64,000 bases of DNA from Phocaeicola massiliensis B84634 = Timone 84634 = DSM 17679 = JCM 13223 (lineage in GTDB: Bacteria > Bacteroidota > Bacteroidia > Bacteroidales > Bacteroidaceae): the NCBI RefSeq assembly GCF_000382445.1, contig NZ_KB905472.1, positions 1,121,505 to 1,185,504 on the forward strand, given 5' to 3'. Below are positions 17,113 through 25,783 of the stretch, piece by piece. The translations under genes were made by a program, and so were the position numbers. Position 1 is the first letter of the stretch. Each line of letters starts with the position of its first letter. The notes beneath the pieces are model-generated. The model searched no databases, was not told the origin of the DNA, and was given only the letters and a program-made list of their open reading frames with translations.

Positions 17113-18276
17113 TTATTTCTTTCCGAAAAACTTATCGATGATCAGGGCTATCGCTCCATCGCCTGTTACATTACATGCAGTTCCGAAGCTATCCATTGCA
17201 ATGTAGAGTGCTATCATCAGGGCTTGTTCACTTTCGCCGAAGCCCAGCATAGAGGAAAGGATGCCCAGTGCAGCCATGATTGCGCCACCCGGAACACCCG
17301 GTGCAGCTACCATTGTGATGCCCAGCATGAAGATGAACCCGGCAAACATCGGGAAGTCGAAGGGCATTCCCTGCATCATCATCAGTGCCAGTGCGCATGC
17401 CACTATTTTCAGTGTACTACCCGATAAATGAATAGTGGCGCACAGCGGGATTACAAAGCCGGCAATGTCTTCACTCACTCCGTTCTTGATGCTTTGTCGC
17501 AGGGTGACAGGAATGGTGGCTGCCGACGACTGTGTGCCCAACGCAGTGAAATAAGCCGGAAGCATTCTCCCCAACAAACGAAACGGATTGCGGCGGACAA
17601 ACAGAGCCGCAATGGAGTATTGGAAAATGAGCAGGAAAATATGCAGCAGGAAGATAACTCCGATAATCTTGATGAAGACCGATAATACATTCATAACCTG
17701 TCCTGAATGCGTCATATTCAAGAAAATGCCGAAGATATAGATTGGTAGTAATGGCAGGATGATGACTTGAATGGTTTTAATGATAATATCCTTAAAGTCA
17801 TTACATACATCTTTGAGTGCTGTGGTGTTCAAGTGGGCGATGCCCAGTCCCAGTGTAAAAGCAAGAATGAGTGAGGTCATCACATTCATGACAGGTGGAA
17901 TGGCTACCGTGAAAAAAGGCACGATATCATGGGCTTCGCTTATCTGTTCGATAGAAGCGCCGGGAGTAATCATCGACGGAAAAAATGTGATGCCTGTAAA
18001 GTAGGAAAGGAATCCCGAAAACAAGGTTGCTCCATACGCTATGAGTGTGGTGACTACCAGCATTTTTCCCGCTTCTTTCCCGATGTCGGCAATGGCGGGT
18101 GTTACTAACCCGAGGATAATCAGCGGGATGATAAAACCGAGGAATTCACTGAAGATTCCGTTGAAGGTCACAAAGATTCTTACCAATCCTCCGGGGAGGA
18201 TGTTGCCGAATGCGATACCTAATGCAATGGCAAGGATAATACGGGGTAATAACCCTATTTTAATCTTTTTCATCAT
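17113..18276 (-). CDS. Dicarboxylate/amino acid:cation symporter (DAACS)
   Basis: A 387-residue inner-membrane symporter of the GltP/DctA/SstT family. Eight or so membrane helices are evident, with the family pattern LGTQSSAATIPVTLRQS (re-entrant loop 1, serine-rich) and the C-terminal MIALYIAMDSFGTACNVTGDGAIALI (substrate-binding aspartate and the NVTGD motif). It would import glutamate, aspartate, serine or C4-dicarboxylates with Na+ or H+. It is convergent with the asparagine cluster and separated from it by only seven bases. A reverse-strand -7 box reads CAAAGATA at 18298-18305, close to the start codon. Confidence 0.92.
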   Translation of the reverse strand: MMKKIKIGLLPRIILAIALGIAFGNILPGGLVRIFVTFNGIFSEFLGFIIPLIILGLVTPAIADIGKEAGKMLVVTTLIAYGATLFSGFLSYFTGITFFPSMITPGASIEQISEAHDIVPFFTVAIPPVMNVMTSLILAFTLGLGIAHLNTTALKDVCNDFKDIIIKTIQVIILPLLPIYIFGIFLNMTHSGQVMNVLSVFIKIIGVIFLLHIFLLIFQYSIAALFVRRNPFRLLGRMLPAYFTALGTQSSAATIPVTLRQSIKNGVSEDIAGFVIPLCATIHLSGSTLKIVACALALMMMQGMPFDFPMFAGFIFMLGITMVAAPGVPGGAIMAALGILSSMLGFGESEQALMIALYIAMDSFGTACNVTGDGAIALIIDKFFGKK

Positions 18277-18357
18277 AATGTAAGATTGATATATTCACAA
18301 AGATAGAATTATTGAACAAATAAATCTGCCGTTTGTTAAATATAAAAAGATTAAATT

Positions 18358-19794
18358 ATGGAAAAGGCAGATATCGGATTGATCGGACTGGGAGTGATGG
18401 GGCAGAATCTGGCCCTGAACCTGGCAGGTAAAGGATGGAAAGTAGCTGTGTGGAATCGCACAGTTCCCGGCAAAGAAGAACATATAGTTGATAATTTCAT
18501 AGCTAAGCGTGCGCAAGGCAAAAGCATTGTCGGTACGCAGACTTTGGAGGAATTTGTGGATGCACTGAAGACTCCGAAAGTCGTATTTCTCATGGTGCAG
18601 GCAGGGTCTGCAGTAGACGAAATGACAGGCAGATTGCTTCCCTTGTTGCATAAAGGTGATATTATAATCGATGGTGGAAACTCTAATTTTGAGGATACGG
18701 AGCGCCGGGTAAAGGAACTGTATGAGAAAGGAATGTATTTTGTAGGTTGCGGCATTTCCGGAGGCGAAGAAGGTGCATTGCATGGCGCATCCGTCATGCC
18801 GGGCGGTGCTCAGGAGGCATGGCCCTTCATACAGCCGATGCTGAAGAGTATTGCAGCCCGTGCCGAAGACGGTAGTCCGTGTTGCGAGTGGGTAGGTCCG
18901 GGCGGTGCCGGTCATTATGTGAAGATGGTGCACAACGGTATAGAATATGGTGACATGGAATTGATAGCAGAGACCTATTATGCGCTGAAGAATCTGTTGG
19001 CTCTGAAGAATGAGCAGATGGCTGACGTGTTCGAGCGTTGGAACCAAGGTCGTCTGAAGAGCTACCTGATTGAGATAACGGCAGCCATCCTCCGTCATAA
19101 GGAGTGTGGCGGAGGTTATCTGATAGACAGCATACTGGATGCTGCCGGACAGAAGGGTACAGGGCGTTGGAGCGTTATCAATTCGTTGCAGCTTAATACT
19201 CCTCTCGATGTAATTGCCGAGGCTGTGTTTGCACGTAATCTGTCTGCGGAAAAGAGCTTGCGTGTGTTGATGGCCAAACATTATATGCACGTTGAGAATC
19301 ATCCGGTTTATAATTATCAGGATACTGTTGCTGCGCTGGAGGCCACTCTTTATGCGGCTCGTCTGGTGGGGTATGCACAAGGATTTGCATTGATGCGCAC
19401 GGCGAGTGACACCTATAAATGGAACTTGAACCTTTCGTCCATCGCTTTGCTGTGGCGTGCCGGCTGCATCATCCGCTCTGCTTTCCTGAACGATATTGCC
19501 GAGGCTTATCACCGTGCACCGGGACTGTCGCACATGTTGCTCGACCGGCATTTCGGTTTGGAAGTGGCGGAGGCTCTTCCCGTATGGAAGAAATCGGTGA
19601 GTATCATGCTGAAAGAAGGACTGGCCGTGCCCGTATTCTCTGCTGCATTGAATTATTTCCTGGGGCTGACCACCCATCATTCGCAAGCCAACATGATTCA
19701 GGCGATGCGCGATTACTTCGGGGCACACACGTTCGAGCGGGTGGATAGTCCGCGAGGCGAGTTTTTCCATGAACAATGGCAGGAGAAGAAATAA
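18358..19794 (+). CDS. gnd: 6-phosphogluconate dehydrogenase, decarboxylating
   Basis: A 478-residue cytosolic enzyme that oxidises 6-phosphogluconate to ribulose-5-phosphate, CO2 and NADPH. The N-terminal Rossmann motif GLGVMGQNLALNLAGKGWKVAVWNRT is intact. The signature region DGGNSNFEDTERR and the catalytic segment VGCGISGGEEGALHGASVMPGG follow, then GPGGAGHYVKMVHNGIEYGDMEL with the catalytic lysine. The all-helical C-terminal domain is complete. Length is standard. It is first in the gnd-zwf-pgl operon and 27 bp upstream of zwf. A 500-residue antisense frame across this gene is a codon-bias shadow. Confidence 0.97.
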   Translation: MEKADIGLIGLGVMGQNLALNLAGKGWKVAVWNRTVPGKEEHIVDNFIAKRAQGKSIVGTQTLEEFVDALKTPKVVFLMVQAGSAVDEMTGRLLPLLHKGDIIIDGGNSNFEDTERRVKELYEKGMYFVGCGISGGEEGALHGASVMPGGAQEAWPFIQPMLKSIAARAEDGSPCCEWVGPGGAGHYVKMVHNGIEYGDMELIAETYYALKNLLALKNEQMADVFERWNQGRLKSYLIEITAAILRHKECGGGYLIDSILDAAGQKGTGRWSVINSLQLNTPLDVIAEAVFARNLSAEKSLRVLMAKHYMHVENHPVYNYQDTVAALEATLYAARLVGYAQGFALMRTASDTYKWNLNLSSIALLWRAGCIIRSAFLNDIAEAYHRAPGLSHMLLDRHFGLEVAEALPVWKKSVSIMLKEGLAVPVFSAALNYFLGLTTHHSQANMIQAMRDYFGAHTFERVDSPRGEFFHEQWQEKK

Positions 19795-19821
19795 CAAGAA
19801 CCGATAAAAAGAATTTGATTT

Positions 19822-21330
19822 ATGAGTTTACCACATAGTTTGTTTTTAGTTATATTCGGCGCATCGGGCGACCTCACCCGGCGCAAGCTGATGCCTGCCT
19901 TGGTGAAGATTCACAACGAAGGACGTTTTCCTCCGCACTTTGCCATTGTGGGATGTGCCCGCACTGCCTATTCGGATGAAACCTATCGCAGCTATCTGAA
20001 GGAGGAGCTGGCGAAGTCTCCTTCTCTGGATGAAAAGGAGAAAGCGTCATTGGATGATTTTCTTTCCACTGTCTACTATCAGTCGATGGACCCTGCCGAT
20101 GCTTTTACTTATTCCCGGCTGAACGAGCGGTTGAAAGCTCTGTCGCCCCAATATGAGAATGATGGGAATTACCTGTTCTATCTGGCTACTCCGCCGTTGC
20201 TTTACGAACTGATTCCGAAATATCTTCATGACGCCGGCATCCTCAAGAAGCCGGGGCTGAAGCGCATTATTGTTGAGAAGCCTTTCGGCTACGACCTTGC
20301 ATCGGCGCGTAAGTTGAATAAGATTTACGCTACCTACTTCAAGGAGGAGGATATCTATCGCATCGATCATTTCCTTGGGAAAGAGACGGTGCAGAATATC
20401 ATGGTGACACGTTTCGGAAGCACCATCTACGAACCTATCTGGAACCGTAACTATATTGACTATGTAGAGATAACCGCTGTCGAGAATATGGGCATCGGAA
20501 CCCGTGGCGGATATTATGACGGTTCGGGTGCGTTGCGCGACATGGTGCAGAACCACCTGATGCAGTTGCTTGCCATTACCGCCATGGAACCCCCTGCCAA
20601 GTTCGATAAGGACGGTTTCCGAAACGAGGTCATTAAGGTGTACCAATCGCTTCATCCGCTGACCGATGAGTACATTCGAGAGAATGTCATCCGCGGTCAA
20701 TATGTCGCCGGCGAGACTCAGGCAGGTTATCGTGAAGAAAAGAATGTAAATCCCGATTCGCGCACGGATACCTACGTTGCCATGTGCCTCAAGATAGACA
20801 ACTGGCGTTGGCAAGGTGTGCCTTTCTATATCCGAACCGGCAAGCAGATGCCGACCAAGGTAACTGAGATTGTTGTCCACTTTAAACCTGCTCCCATGCA
20901 GATGTTTAAGATGAAGGAAGGGTTCTATCGGGGTGAAGAACTGATTCTCCGTATCCAGCCCGATGAGGGTATCTTGCAGCGTATCGCCATGAAAGCGCCG
21001 GGTTCGGGGTTTTATATGGGGACAATGGAGATGGATTACAGTTATGACCGGAATGCACAGGAGACGGGTGATGCTTACGTTCGCTTGCTGGAAGACAGCT
21101 TGGCGGGCGACCCCACCTTGTTTACCCGTTCGGATGCCGTGGAAGAGAGCTGGACGTATTTTGATAAGATTCTGGATTACTGGAAGAAATATCCGGAGAC
21201 CCCTCTTTATGGTTATCCCGCCGGAACATGGGGACCGAAAGAGGCGGACGTGCTCATAGAGCGCAGCCATGCCGAATGGACTAATCCTTGTAAGAATCTG
21301 ACACATTCTAAACTGTATTGTTTGTTATGA
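19822..21330 (+). CDS. zwf: Glucose-6-phosphate dehydrogenase
   Basis: A 502-residue cytosolic dehydrogenase producing 6-phosphogluconolactone and NADPH from glucose-6-phosphate. FGASGDLTRRKLMPAL is the NADP-binding motif at residues 12-27. IVEKPFGYDLASARKLN carries the conserved EKPxG, and YRIDHFLGKETVQN is the active-site signature with the catalytic histidine. Length is normal. It is the middle gene of the operon, and its TGA overlaps the pgl ATG (ATGA at 21327-21330). Confidence 0.97.
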   Translation: MSLPHSLFLVIFGASGDLTRRKLMPALVKIHNEGRFPPHFAIVGCARTAYSDETYRSYLKEELAKSPSLDEKEKASLDDFLSTVYYQSMDPADAFTYSRLNERLKALSPQYENDGNYLFYLATPPLLYELIPKYLHDAGILKKPGLKRIIVEKPFGYDLASARKLNKIYATYFKEEDIYRIDHFLGKETVQNIMVTRFGSTIYEPIWNRNYIDYVEITAVENMGIGTRGGYYDGSGALRDMVQNHLMQLLAITAMEPPAKFDKDGFRNEVIKVYQSLHPLTDEYIRENVIRGQYVAGETQAGYREEKNVNPDSRTDTYVAMCLKIDNWRWQGVPFYIRTGKQMPTKVTEIVVHFKPAPMQMFKMKEGFYRGEELILRIQPDEGILQRIAMKAPGSGFYMGTMEMDYSYDRNAQETGDAYVRLLEDSLAGDPTLFTRSDAVEESWTYFDKILDYWKKYPETPLYGYPAGTWGPKEADVLIERSHAEWTNPCKNLTHSKLYCLL

Positions 21331-22028
21331 TACCTGATAAATATTTGTATATATCGCCCCGACAGGCATCACAAACCCTCATTACTCATATATTGGAGGC
21401 AATGGAGAAAGAGCCCGAACGTCCTTTTACCATTGCCCTTTCCGGAGGAACGACCCCGGCGGTATTGTTTGAGGTGTGGGAGCGTGAGTTTGCGGCATAC
21501 ACGCCGTGGGCGCGCCTTTATTTTTACTGGGTGGACGAGCGTTGTGTGCCGCCTACCGATGCACAAAGCAACTTCGGTCTTGCCGACCGCCTTTTGTTCG
21601 GCAAGATAAATCTGCCGGCTTCACATTATTACCGCATAGTGGGCGAGGGTGCTCCCGGTGAGGAAGCTATATTGTATTCTTCTCTGGTAAAGGCTACCGT
21701 GCCGACTGTAGATGAAGTACCTGTCTTTGACTTTGTATTGTTAGGAGTGGGAGAGGACGGGCATACTTCTTCTGTTTTTCCTGACCGGAAAGACTTGTTG
21801 ACGGCTGCTGAGCCTTATGCTGTATCAGTCAATCCTTATAATAAAACGGTTCGTATCTGCATGACGGGAAAACCGATGATAGAGGCAAAACATACTTGCT
21901 TCTTAGTGGCGGGTGAGAATAAATGCAGCATTCTGAAGAAGATACTTGATAAAGAACAGGAAGATATTTATCCTGCTTCTTATATATGGCATCATGCCCG
22001 GATGCCGAAACTGTATGCTTCCTTATAG
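21327..22028 (+). CDS. pgl: 6-phosphogluconolactonase
   Basis: A 233-residue cytosolic lactonase that opens 6-phosphogluconolactone, linking Zwf and Gnd. The start at 21327 is chosen because its ATG overlaps the zwf stop (ATGA), which is typical of translational coupling; an in-frame ATG nine bases earlier lies inside zwf. Family motifs: TIALSGGTTPAVLFE, YWVDERCVPPTDAQSNFGLADRLLF and LLGVGEDGHTSSVFPD. It is a NagB/6PGL-type DevB enzyme. It is the last gene of the operon and is followed by repeat copy 2. Confidence 0.96.
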   Translation: MIPDKYLYISPRQASQTLITHILEAMEKEPERPFTIALSGGTTPAVLFEVWEREFAAYTPWARLYFYWVDERCVPPTDAQSNFGLADRLLFGKINLPASHYYRIVGEGAPGEEAILYSSLVKATVPTVDEVPVFDFVLLGVGEDGHTSSVFPDRKDLLTAAEPYAVSVNPYNKTVRICMTGKPMIEAKHTCFLVAGENKCSILKKILDKEQEDIYPASYIWHHARMPKLYASL

Positions 22029-22059
22029 GGAAATAGTATAACGGTTTTTGGTTGAGGGG

Positions 22060-22143
22060 GTAATACACAAAGCAAACTGTTTTCGGGCGAGCGAACCTCG
22101 CCCCTACGAACCAAACGACAGCATTATCCACGTTTTGACACAC
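22060..22143 (-). repeat. Dispersed palindromic repeat, copy 2 (short form)
   Basis: Inverted relative to copy 1 and containing only the left half: ACACAAAGCAAACTGTTTT, the palindrome GGGCGAGCGAACCTCGCCC, then AACGACAGCATTATCCACG and TTTTGACAC. It lies between the converging ends of pgl and the Rid-family gene and could form the terminator for both. Confidence 0.75.
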
Positions 22144-22192
22144 TTCCTTTTTTAGTATTGACATCCCCTTATGAAAATTTGCTTTTTACATA

Positions 22193-23344
22193 TTAAAAGT
22201 CCTTAAATTCTTCATTTTTATCGGACTTTACAGCAATACATTCCATTTCTATCAGCCATTTGGGACGGCATACCGGTGCATGTACAATGACGTGGGGCAG
22301 ATGGGGGAATTTATTGTCAAACAATTCTTTAACGATAGTATAGTCTGCTGGGTCGCGCAAATAGATGATGGCTTGTGATACATCATCAAAGCTACATTCG
22401 GCTTCTTTAAGCAGTGCTTCCACATTTTCCCACATTCGGTTGGTTTGCTTACGCACATCACCCGGGTACACCACTTCACCTTTATTGTTTATGCTGGCAG
22501 TTCCCGAAATGAATACCTGTCTGCGGTCGCCATATTTCACACACGTCCCGCGTTCAAAACTCACTCCGTATTCATATGTGGGATTCAGATGGGTAGTGGC
22601 ATACAGGAATTGTATCTGGGTAGGTTGTATTCCGTTGATGGCATACGCATCCATCTGCACTGTCACTTGCGGGTCGGGATGCCGTCCGCCGATGCCGGTG
22701 CTGGCTATGTAGTGTGTCTTTTCCGTAAGGTCTTGTGTGAGGAACACTTCATTTCGTGCCTTTACCATTCCTGCATAATTGACATCTATATTTTGTACGA
22801 AAAACCATGTGCGGATACAGTTGTCTGCCAGTTTGCAATTCTGCTCACTGAGCTGCATCACATAGTTATTCAGCAACAGCCGCGTCTGGTATTCCGAAGT
22901 AGAGGCACGGTTGAAATCTCTTCCTTTCCAAAGGTGACGATAGCCGTTGTGTGCCACCTCGAAGAGTCCTTCAGGAAGCGCCTTGGTACTTACTTCTGTT
23001 TGCAGAAAAGTCCATAGTGCAATCTTGGTACCATTGCAGGGCGCCTGTTCTATGATGGATAAGGCACAATCCGAGTGTTCCGTTTCCGCTGCCAAAAGCA
23101 GGTCGGTCTGATTGGCGGCATCGCTCAGAAAGTATCGCTTGAAAATAGTAGTACCCTTTTTAAATTCATTCTCTTTCAAATCGGAATAGGTATCCAACAG
23201 CAATTTCAGTTGTTCTTCATAAGATTGTCCGGGTTTTGTCAGTTGAATCATGACCTGATATTCGGTAACGCCTTTTGGAGGAGTAAATTCAGAATAGCAG
23301 ACCATTACGTTCTCGTTCTTATTTATGGTTTTATAGTTTATCAT
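22193..23344 (-). CDS. Rid (YjgF/YER057c)-family protein, two-domain
   Basis: A 383-residue cytosolic protein. The C-terminal 130 residues carry a RidA-like fold: RRQVFISGTASINNKGEVVYPGDVRKQTNRMWENVEALLKEA followed by VSQAIIYLRDPADYTIVKELFDNKFP and a C-terminal PKWLIEMECIAV. The N-terminal 200 residues are unfamiliar but could be a diverged second copy of the same fold, as in chorismatase (FkbO/Hyg5-like) proteins. RidA enzymes deaminate reactive enamines/imines. The arginine normally binding substrate carboxylate may correspond to the R of CRPKW. The precise reaction is not assigned. It has its own -7 box (CAAATTTA at 23365-23372, reverse). Confidence 0.75.
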   Translation of the reverse strand: MINYKTINKNENVMVCYSEFTPPKGVTEYQVMIQLTKPGQSYEEQLKLLLDTYSDLKENEFKKGTTIFKRYFLSDAANQTDLLLAAETEHSDCALSIIEQAPCNGTKIALWTFLQTEVSTKALPEGLFEVAHNGYRHLWKGRDFNRASTSEYQTRLLLNNYVMQLSEQNCKLADNCIRTWFFVQNIDVNYAGMVKARNEVFLTQDLTEKTHYIASTGIGGRHPDPQVTVQMDAYAINGIQPTQIQFLYATTHLNPTYEYGVSFERGTCVKYGDRRQVFISGTASINNKGEVVYPGDVRKQTNRMWENVEALLKEAECSFDDVSQAIIYLRDPADYTIVKELFDNKFPHLPHVIVHAPVCRPKWLIEMECIAVKSDKNEEFKDF

Positions 23345-23382
23345 AGTTGATGCTTTAAATATTGCAAATTTATAATTTTATG

Positions 23383-23397
23383 GCATTGTGGCAATGC
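23383..23397. terminator. Small hairpin downstream of ccsBA
   Basis: GCATTG at 23383-23388 pairs with CAATGC at 23392-23397 across a three-base loop. It lies just past the last gene of the reverse-strand haem/iron operon and before the promoter box of the Rid gene, so it may end that operon. The stem is only six pairs. Confidence 0.4.
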
Positions 23398-23412
23398 TTC
23401 TTTTCATTCTTT

Positions 23413-25686
23413 TTATCCATTGGCATAACTGTGCATGCCTCCGAGCAGAAAATTCACTCCAAAATAGGTGATTAATACAGTGAGGAACGCCACAATGCCA
23501 AATACATGAAAGAACATCGGATAGCGGAACCATTTTAGAGAGGCCGGGTGCAGTGCCAGCGCGTAAACCAGCATGGTGATAAGTGCCCACACTTCTTTCG
23601 GGTCCCAACCCCAGTAGCGCCCCCATGATACATTGGCCCAGACAGCTCCGATAAAGATGCCTATGGTGAGCAGGAATACGGCCGGGTAAAGAATCAGCCG
23701 GCTGATTCTTTGCAAAAAATCTATTGCTGTCTCACAATTTTCTGTTGAGTAATGTAGAACGACTGCCGTTATTCCGTTCAGCATGATGAAAGCCAGTAAT
23801 GAATAGGCTGTCATAATTGCTACTACATGAATGCTGAGTAGGGGAGATTGGAGGACCGGTATTAATTGGGTGATTCGAGGATTCTGTTCGCCAAACATGG
23901 AGACTAATAATGTAAGTCCGCACAACAGGAAACCAAATGGTACTGACAGGGTGAATTTACGCTGTAGAAAAAAAGTAAGCAAGACTGTGCACCAAGCCAT
24001 GAACTGCATTGTTTCAAAACCGTTGGACAGAGGAAGATGGTTGCTTACATAACCGCGCAGGACAATGGTCATGGATAAATAGATAAAGATGGAGCAGAGC
24101 AGCAGATTAAAGATAAATGCTAAACTGCAACAGATGTTTTTCTCTGTTACCGTGCAACGGCAATAGTAAATAAAAGCAAATAAACCGATACAAAGGCAGA
24201 ATATGGCAATAGGTTTACTGTAATCGAATTGGTTATATAGTTTTTCTGCTTTGAACCTACTTGCTGAAGGAAGTGCTTCTCCACATTCTTTCTGCTGGTA
24301 TTGTTTGATTTTATTTAGTAAACGGTTTACTTCATCAAATCTTTTCATGACGATTTGCTCATGGACATAATTCATTGCCTTGCGGGTAAAAGTCCATTGT
24401 TCATTTCCCATTTCATGGGGAAGCCGGTCACTTTGCGCATACCATTGCAAGGTGTTTCCTTTTGCATCCCGATAGGGAAATATTTTCATAAGCGCTCCGG
24501 TACATACCATGCTGATGATATTGAATTTTTCATTGGCTTCTTCTATGCCTTTCCTGTCTGTTATCTGTCGTCCTAAATGGATTTGCCGCATTGCATCTTC
24601 CAACTTATACTCATTGGTGTTACCGGCAAAATCTTTCACTGAGGCATATTGCCCCTTTATGTCTAATAAGCGCCGGGCTTCATTGCTTTTGATGCGGATA
24701 ACAGGTTCATTCTTCCAACTGTCATAATAGAATAGCCAGCCGGTCAGAACTTGTTCAGAGGTAAGGCCGTGATATGTCGGTTTGCCATATAACTTGATTG
24801 TAAAATCTCTTGCGAAAGTTTGCAGGGGGCAGATACGGTCGTTGTACAAGATATAAAGGTCACCGAAGCGGCCGGCTGTTTCGCGTGGGAGAGTTTTCGG
24901 CAAGGGATGGTCGGCAGCCATTGCCCGGCTTCCCATCGGAAAGGTGGAGACAAACAACAGGAATAAGATGCTGCATCCCTTTTTTATGCCCTGACTGTTG
25001 TTGCGATAGCTTTTCATTAATTGGCGGAATGTGCTTTGAGGATTAAGAAAAAATAGAATGATGGAAACCAGCAGTATGCTATATCCGGTGTAAGTAATCC
25101 CTATCCCATAGGGGTCATGGGAGACGCTGAGAACGGTCCCTTGTCCGTTTGCATCATACCCGGATTGGTAAAAGCGATAATTCATGAATGAAAATATTTT
25201 GTTCATAGATATTTCTCCTTCTAAACTTTCACTGTTATTTTCGGCAGAAACTGTTATCCGGCTGACATAATCCATAGGCGCCCGTGTTCCTTTATAGTAA
25301 ATTATTTCAAAATCTTCCAGTGAGATGCTGAAAGGAAGAGTGCGTTTTTCTCCTCCTTTGTTTATGAAGGACATTGTTTTCTCTCCAAGTTTCAGTTGTA
25401 AGGTTCCTTGTTCGCCATCTATCCATGTGACAAATGCTCCCACCAATATCAGGATAAAAGAAAGGTGGAGCAGGAATGTGGTCCATTGGCGGTAGAGTTT
25501 TCTTTTTATCATATAGAGTAAGGAAGCAAGGGCTGTGCTTCCCCACAGTATGATAAAGGGTACGGAACTGTAAATATGATTGTTCACAAACTCCGTACCG
25601 TTTACTTTTTCCAGTATTGTAGCTATGGTGAGGACAAAAAGCAGGATGCCCAATAAGCAGAAAGCAATTCTTTTCAATAGTTTCAT
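23413..25686 (-). CDS. ccsA: Cytochrome c maturation protein, fused ResB-CcsA (CcsBA)
   Basis: A 757-residue inner-membrane haem lyase of system II cytochrome c biogenesis. The N-terminal part has ResB-like helices (about residues 5-100) and a large periplasmic loop. The C-terminal CcsA part has about eight helices and the haem-handling motif WGRYWGWDPKEVWAL at 688-702. Conserved histidines flank it (HVVAIMTAYSLLAF; HPASLKWFRYPMFFHVFG). It exports haem and attaches it to CXXCH sites. It is encoded downstream of a di-haem cytochrome gene in the same orientation, which is its likely client. A hairpin lies in the 97-bp gap between them. Confidence 0.9.
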   Translation of the reverse strand: MKLLKRIAFCLLGILLFVLTIATILEKVNGTEFVNNHIYSSVPFIILWGSTALASLLYMIKRKLYRQWTTFLLHLSFILILVGAFVTWIDGEQGTLQLKLGEKTMSFINKGGEKRTLPFSISLEDFEIIYYKGTRAPMDYVSRITVSAENNSESLEGEISMNKIFSFMNYRFYQSGYDANGQGTVLSVSHDPYGIGITYTGYSILLVSIILFFLNPQSTFRQLMKSYRNNSQGIKKGCSILFLLFVSTFPMGSRAMAADHPLPKTLPRETAGRFGDLYILYNDRICPLQTFARDFTIKLYGKPTYHGLTSEQVLTGWLFYYDSWKNEPVIRIKSNEARRLLDIKGQYASVKDFAGNTNEYKLEDAMRQIHLGRQITDRKGIEEANEKFNIISMVCTGALMKIFPYRDAKGNTLQWYAQSDRLPHEMGNEQWTFTRKAMNYVHEQIVMKRFDEVNRLLNKIKQYQQKECGEALPSASRFKAEKLYNQFDYSKPIAIFCLCIGLFAFIYYCRCTVTEKNICCSLAFIFNLLLCSIFIYLSMTIVLRGYVSNHLPLSNGFETMQFMAWCTVLLTFFLQRKFTLSVPFGFLLCGLTLLVSMFGEQNPRITQLIPVLQSPLLSIHVVAIMTAYSLLAFIMLNGITAVVLHYSTENCETAIDFLQRISRLILYPAVFLLTIGIFIGAVWANVSWGRYWGWDPKEVWALITMLVYALALHPASLKWFRYPMFFHVFGIVAFLTVLITYFGVNFLLGGMHSYANG

Positions 25687-25707
25687 GTAGCTTCAGTTTT
25701 GATGACG

Positions 25708-25779
25708 TATCACAAGAGGCTGTCTTTACGATTCGGTCTGTCTGCATGCCGGATTGTGGCACAGCCTCTTGTTGTGATA
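25708..25779 (-). terminator. Long intercistronic inverted repeat
   Basis: TATCACAAGAGGCTGT at 25708-25723 pairs with a 19-base arm at 25761-25779 carrying a three-base insertion. The loop is 37 nt. It fills the gap between the di-haem oxidoreductase stop and the ccsBA start and may attenuate read-through or stabilise the upstream mRNA. Confidence 0.6.
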
Positions 25780-25783
25780 AAAA

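Noticed and set aside
18295..19797. 500-codon open frame antisense to gnd
   Set aside because: It mirrors a clear gnd gene, has no family resemblance and reflects codon bias. The same applies to the 419-codon frame antisense to zwf at 20047-21306.
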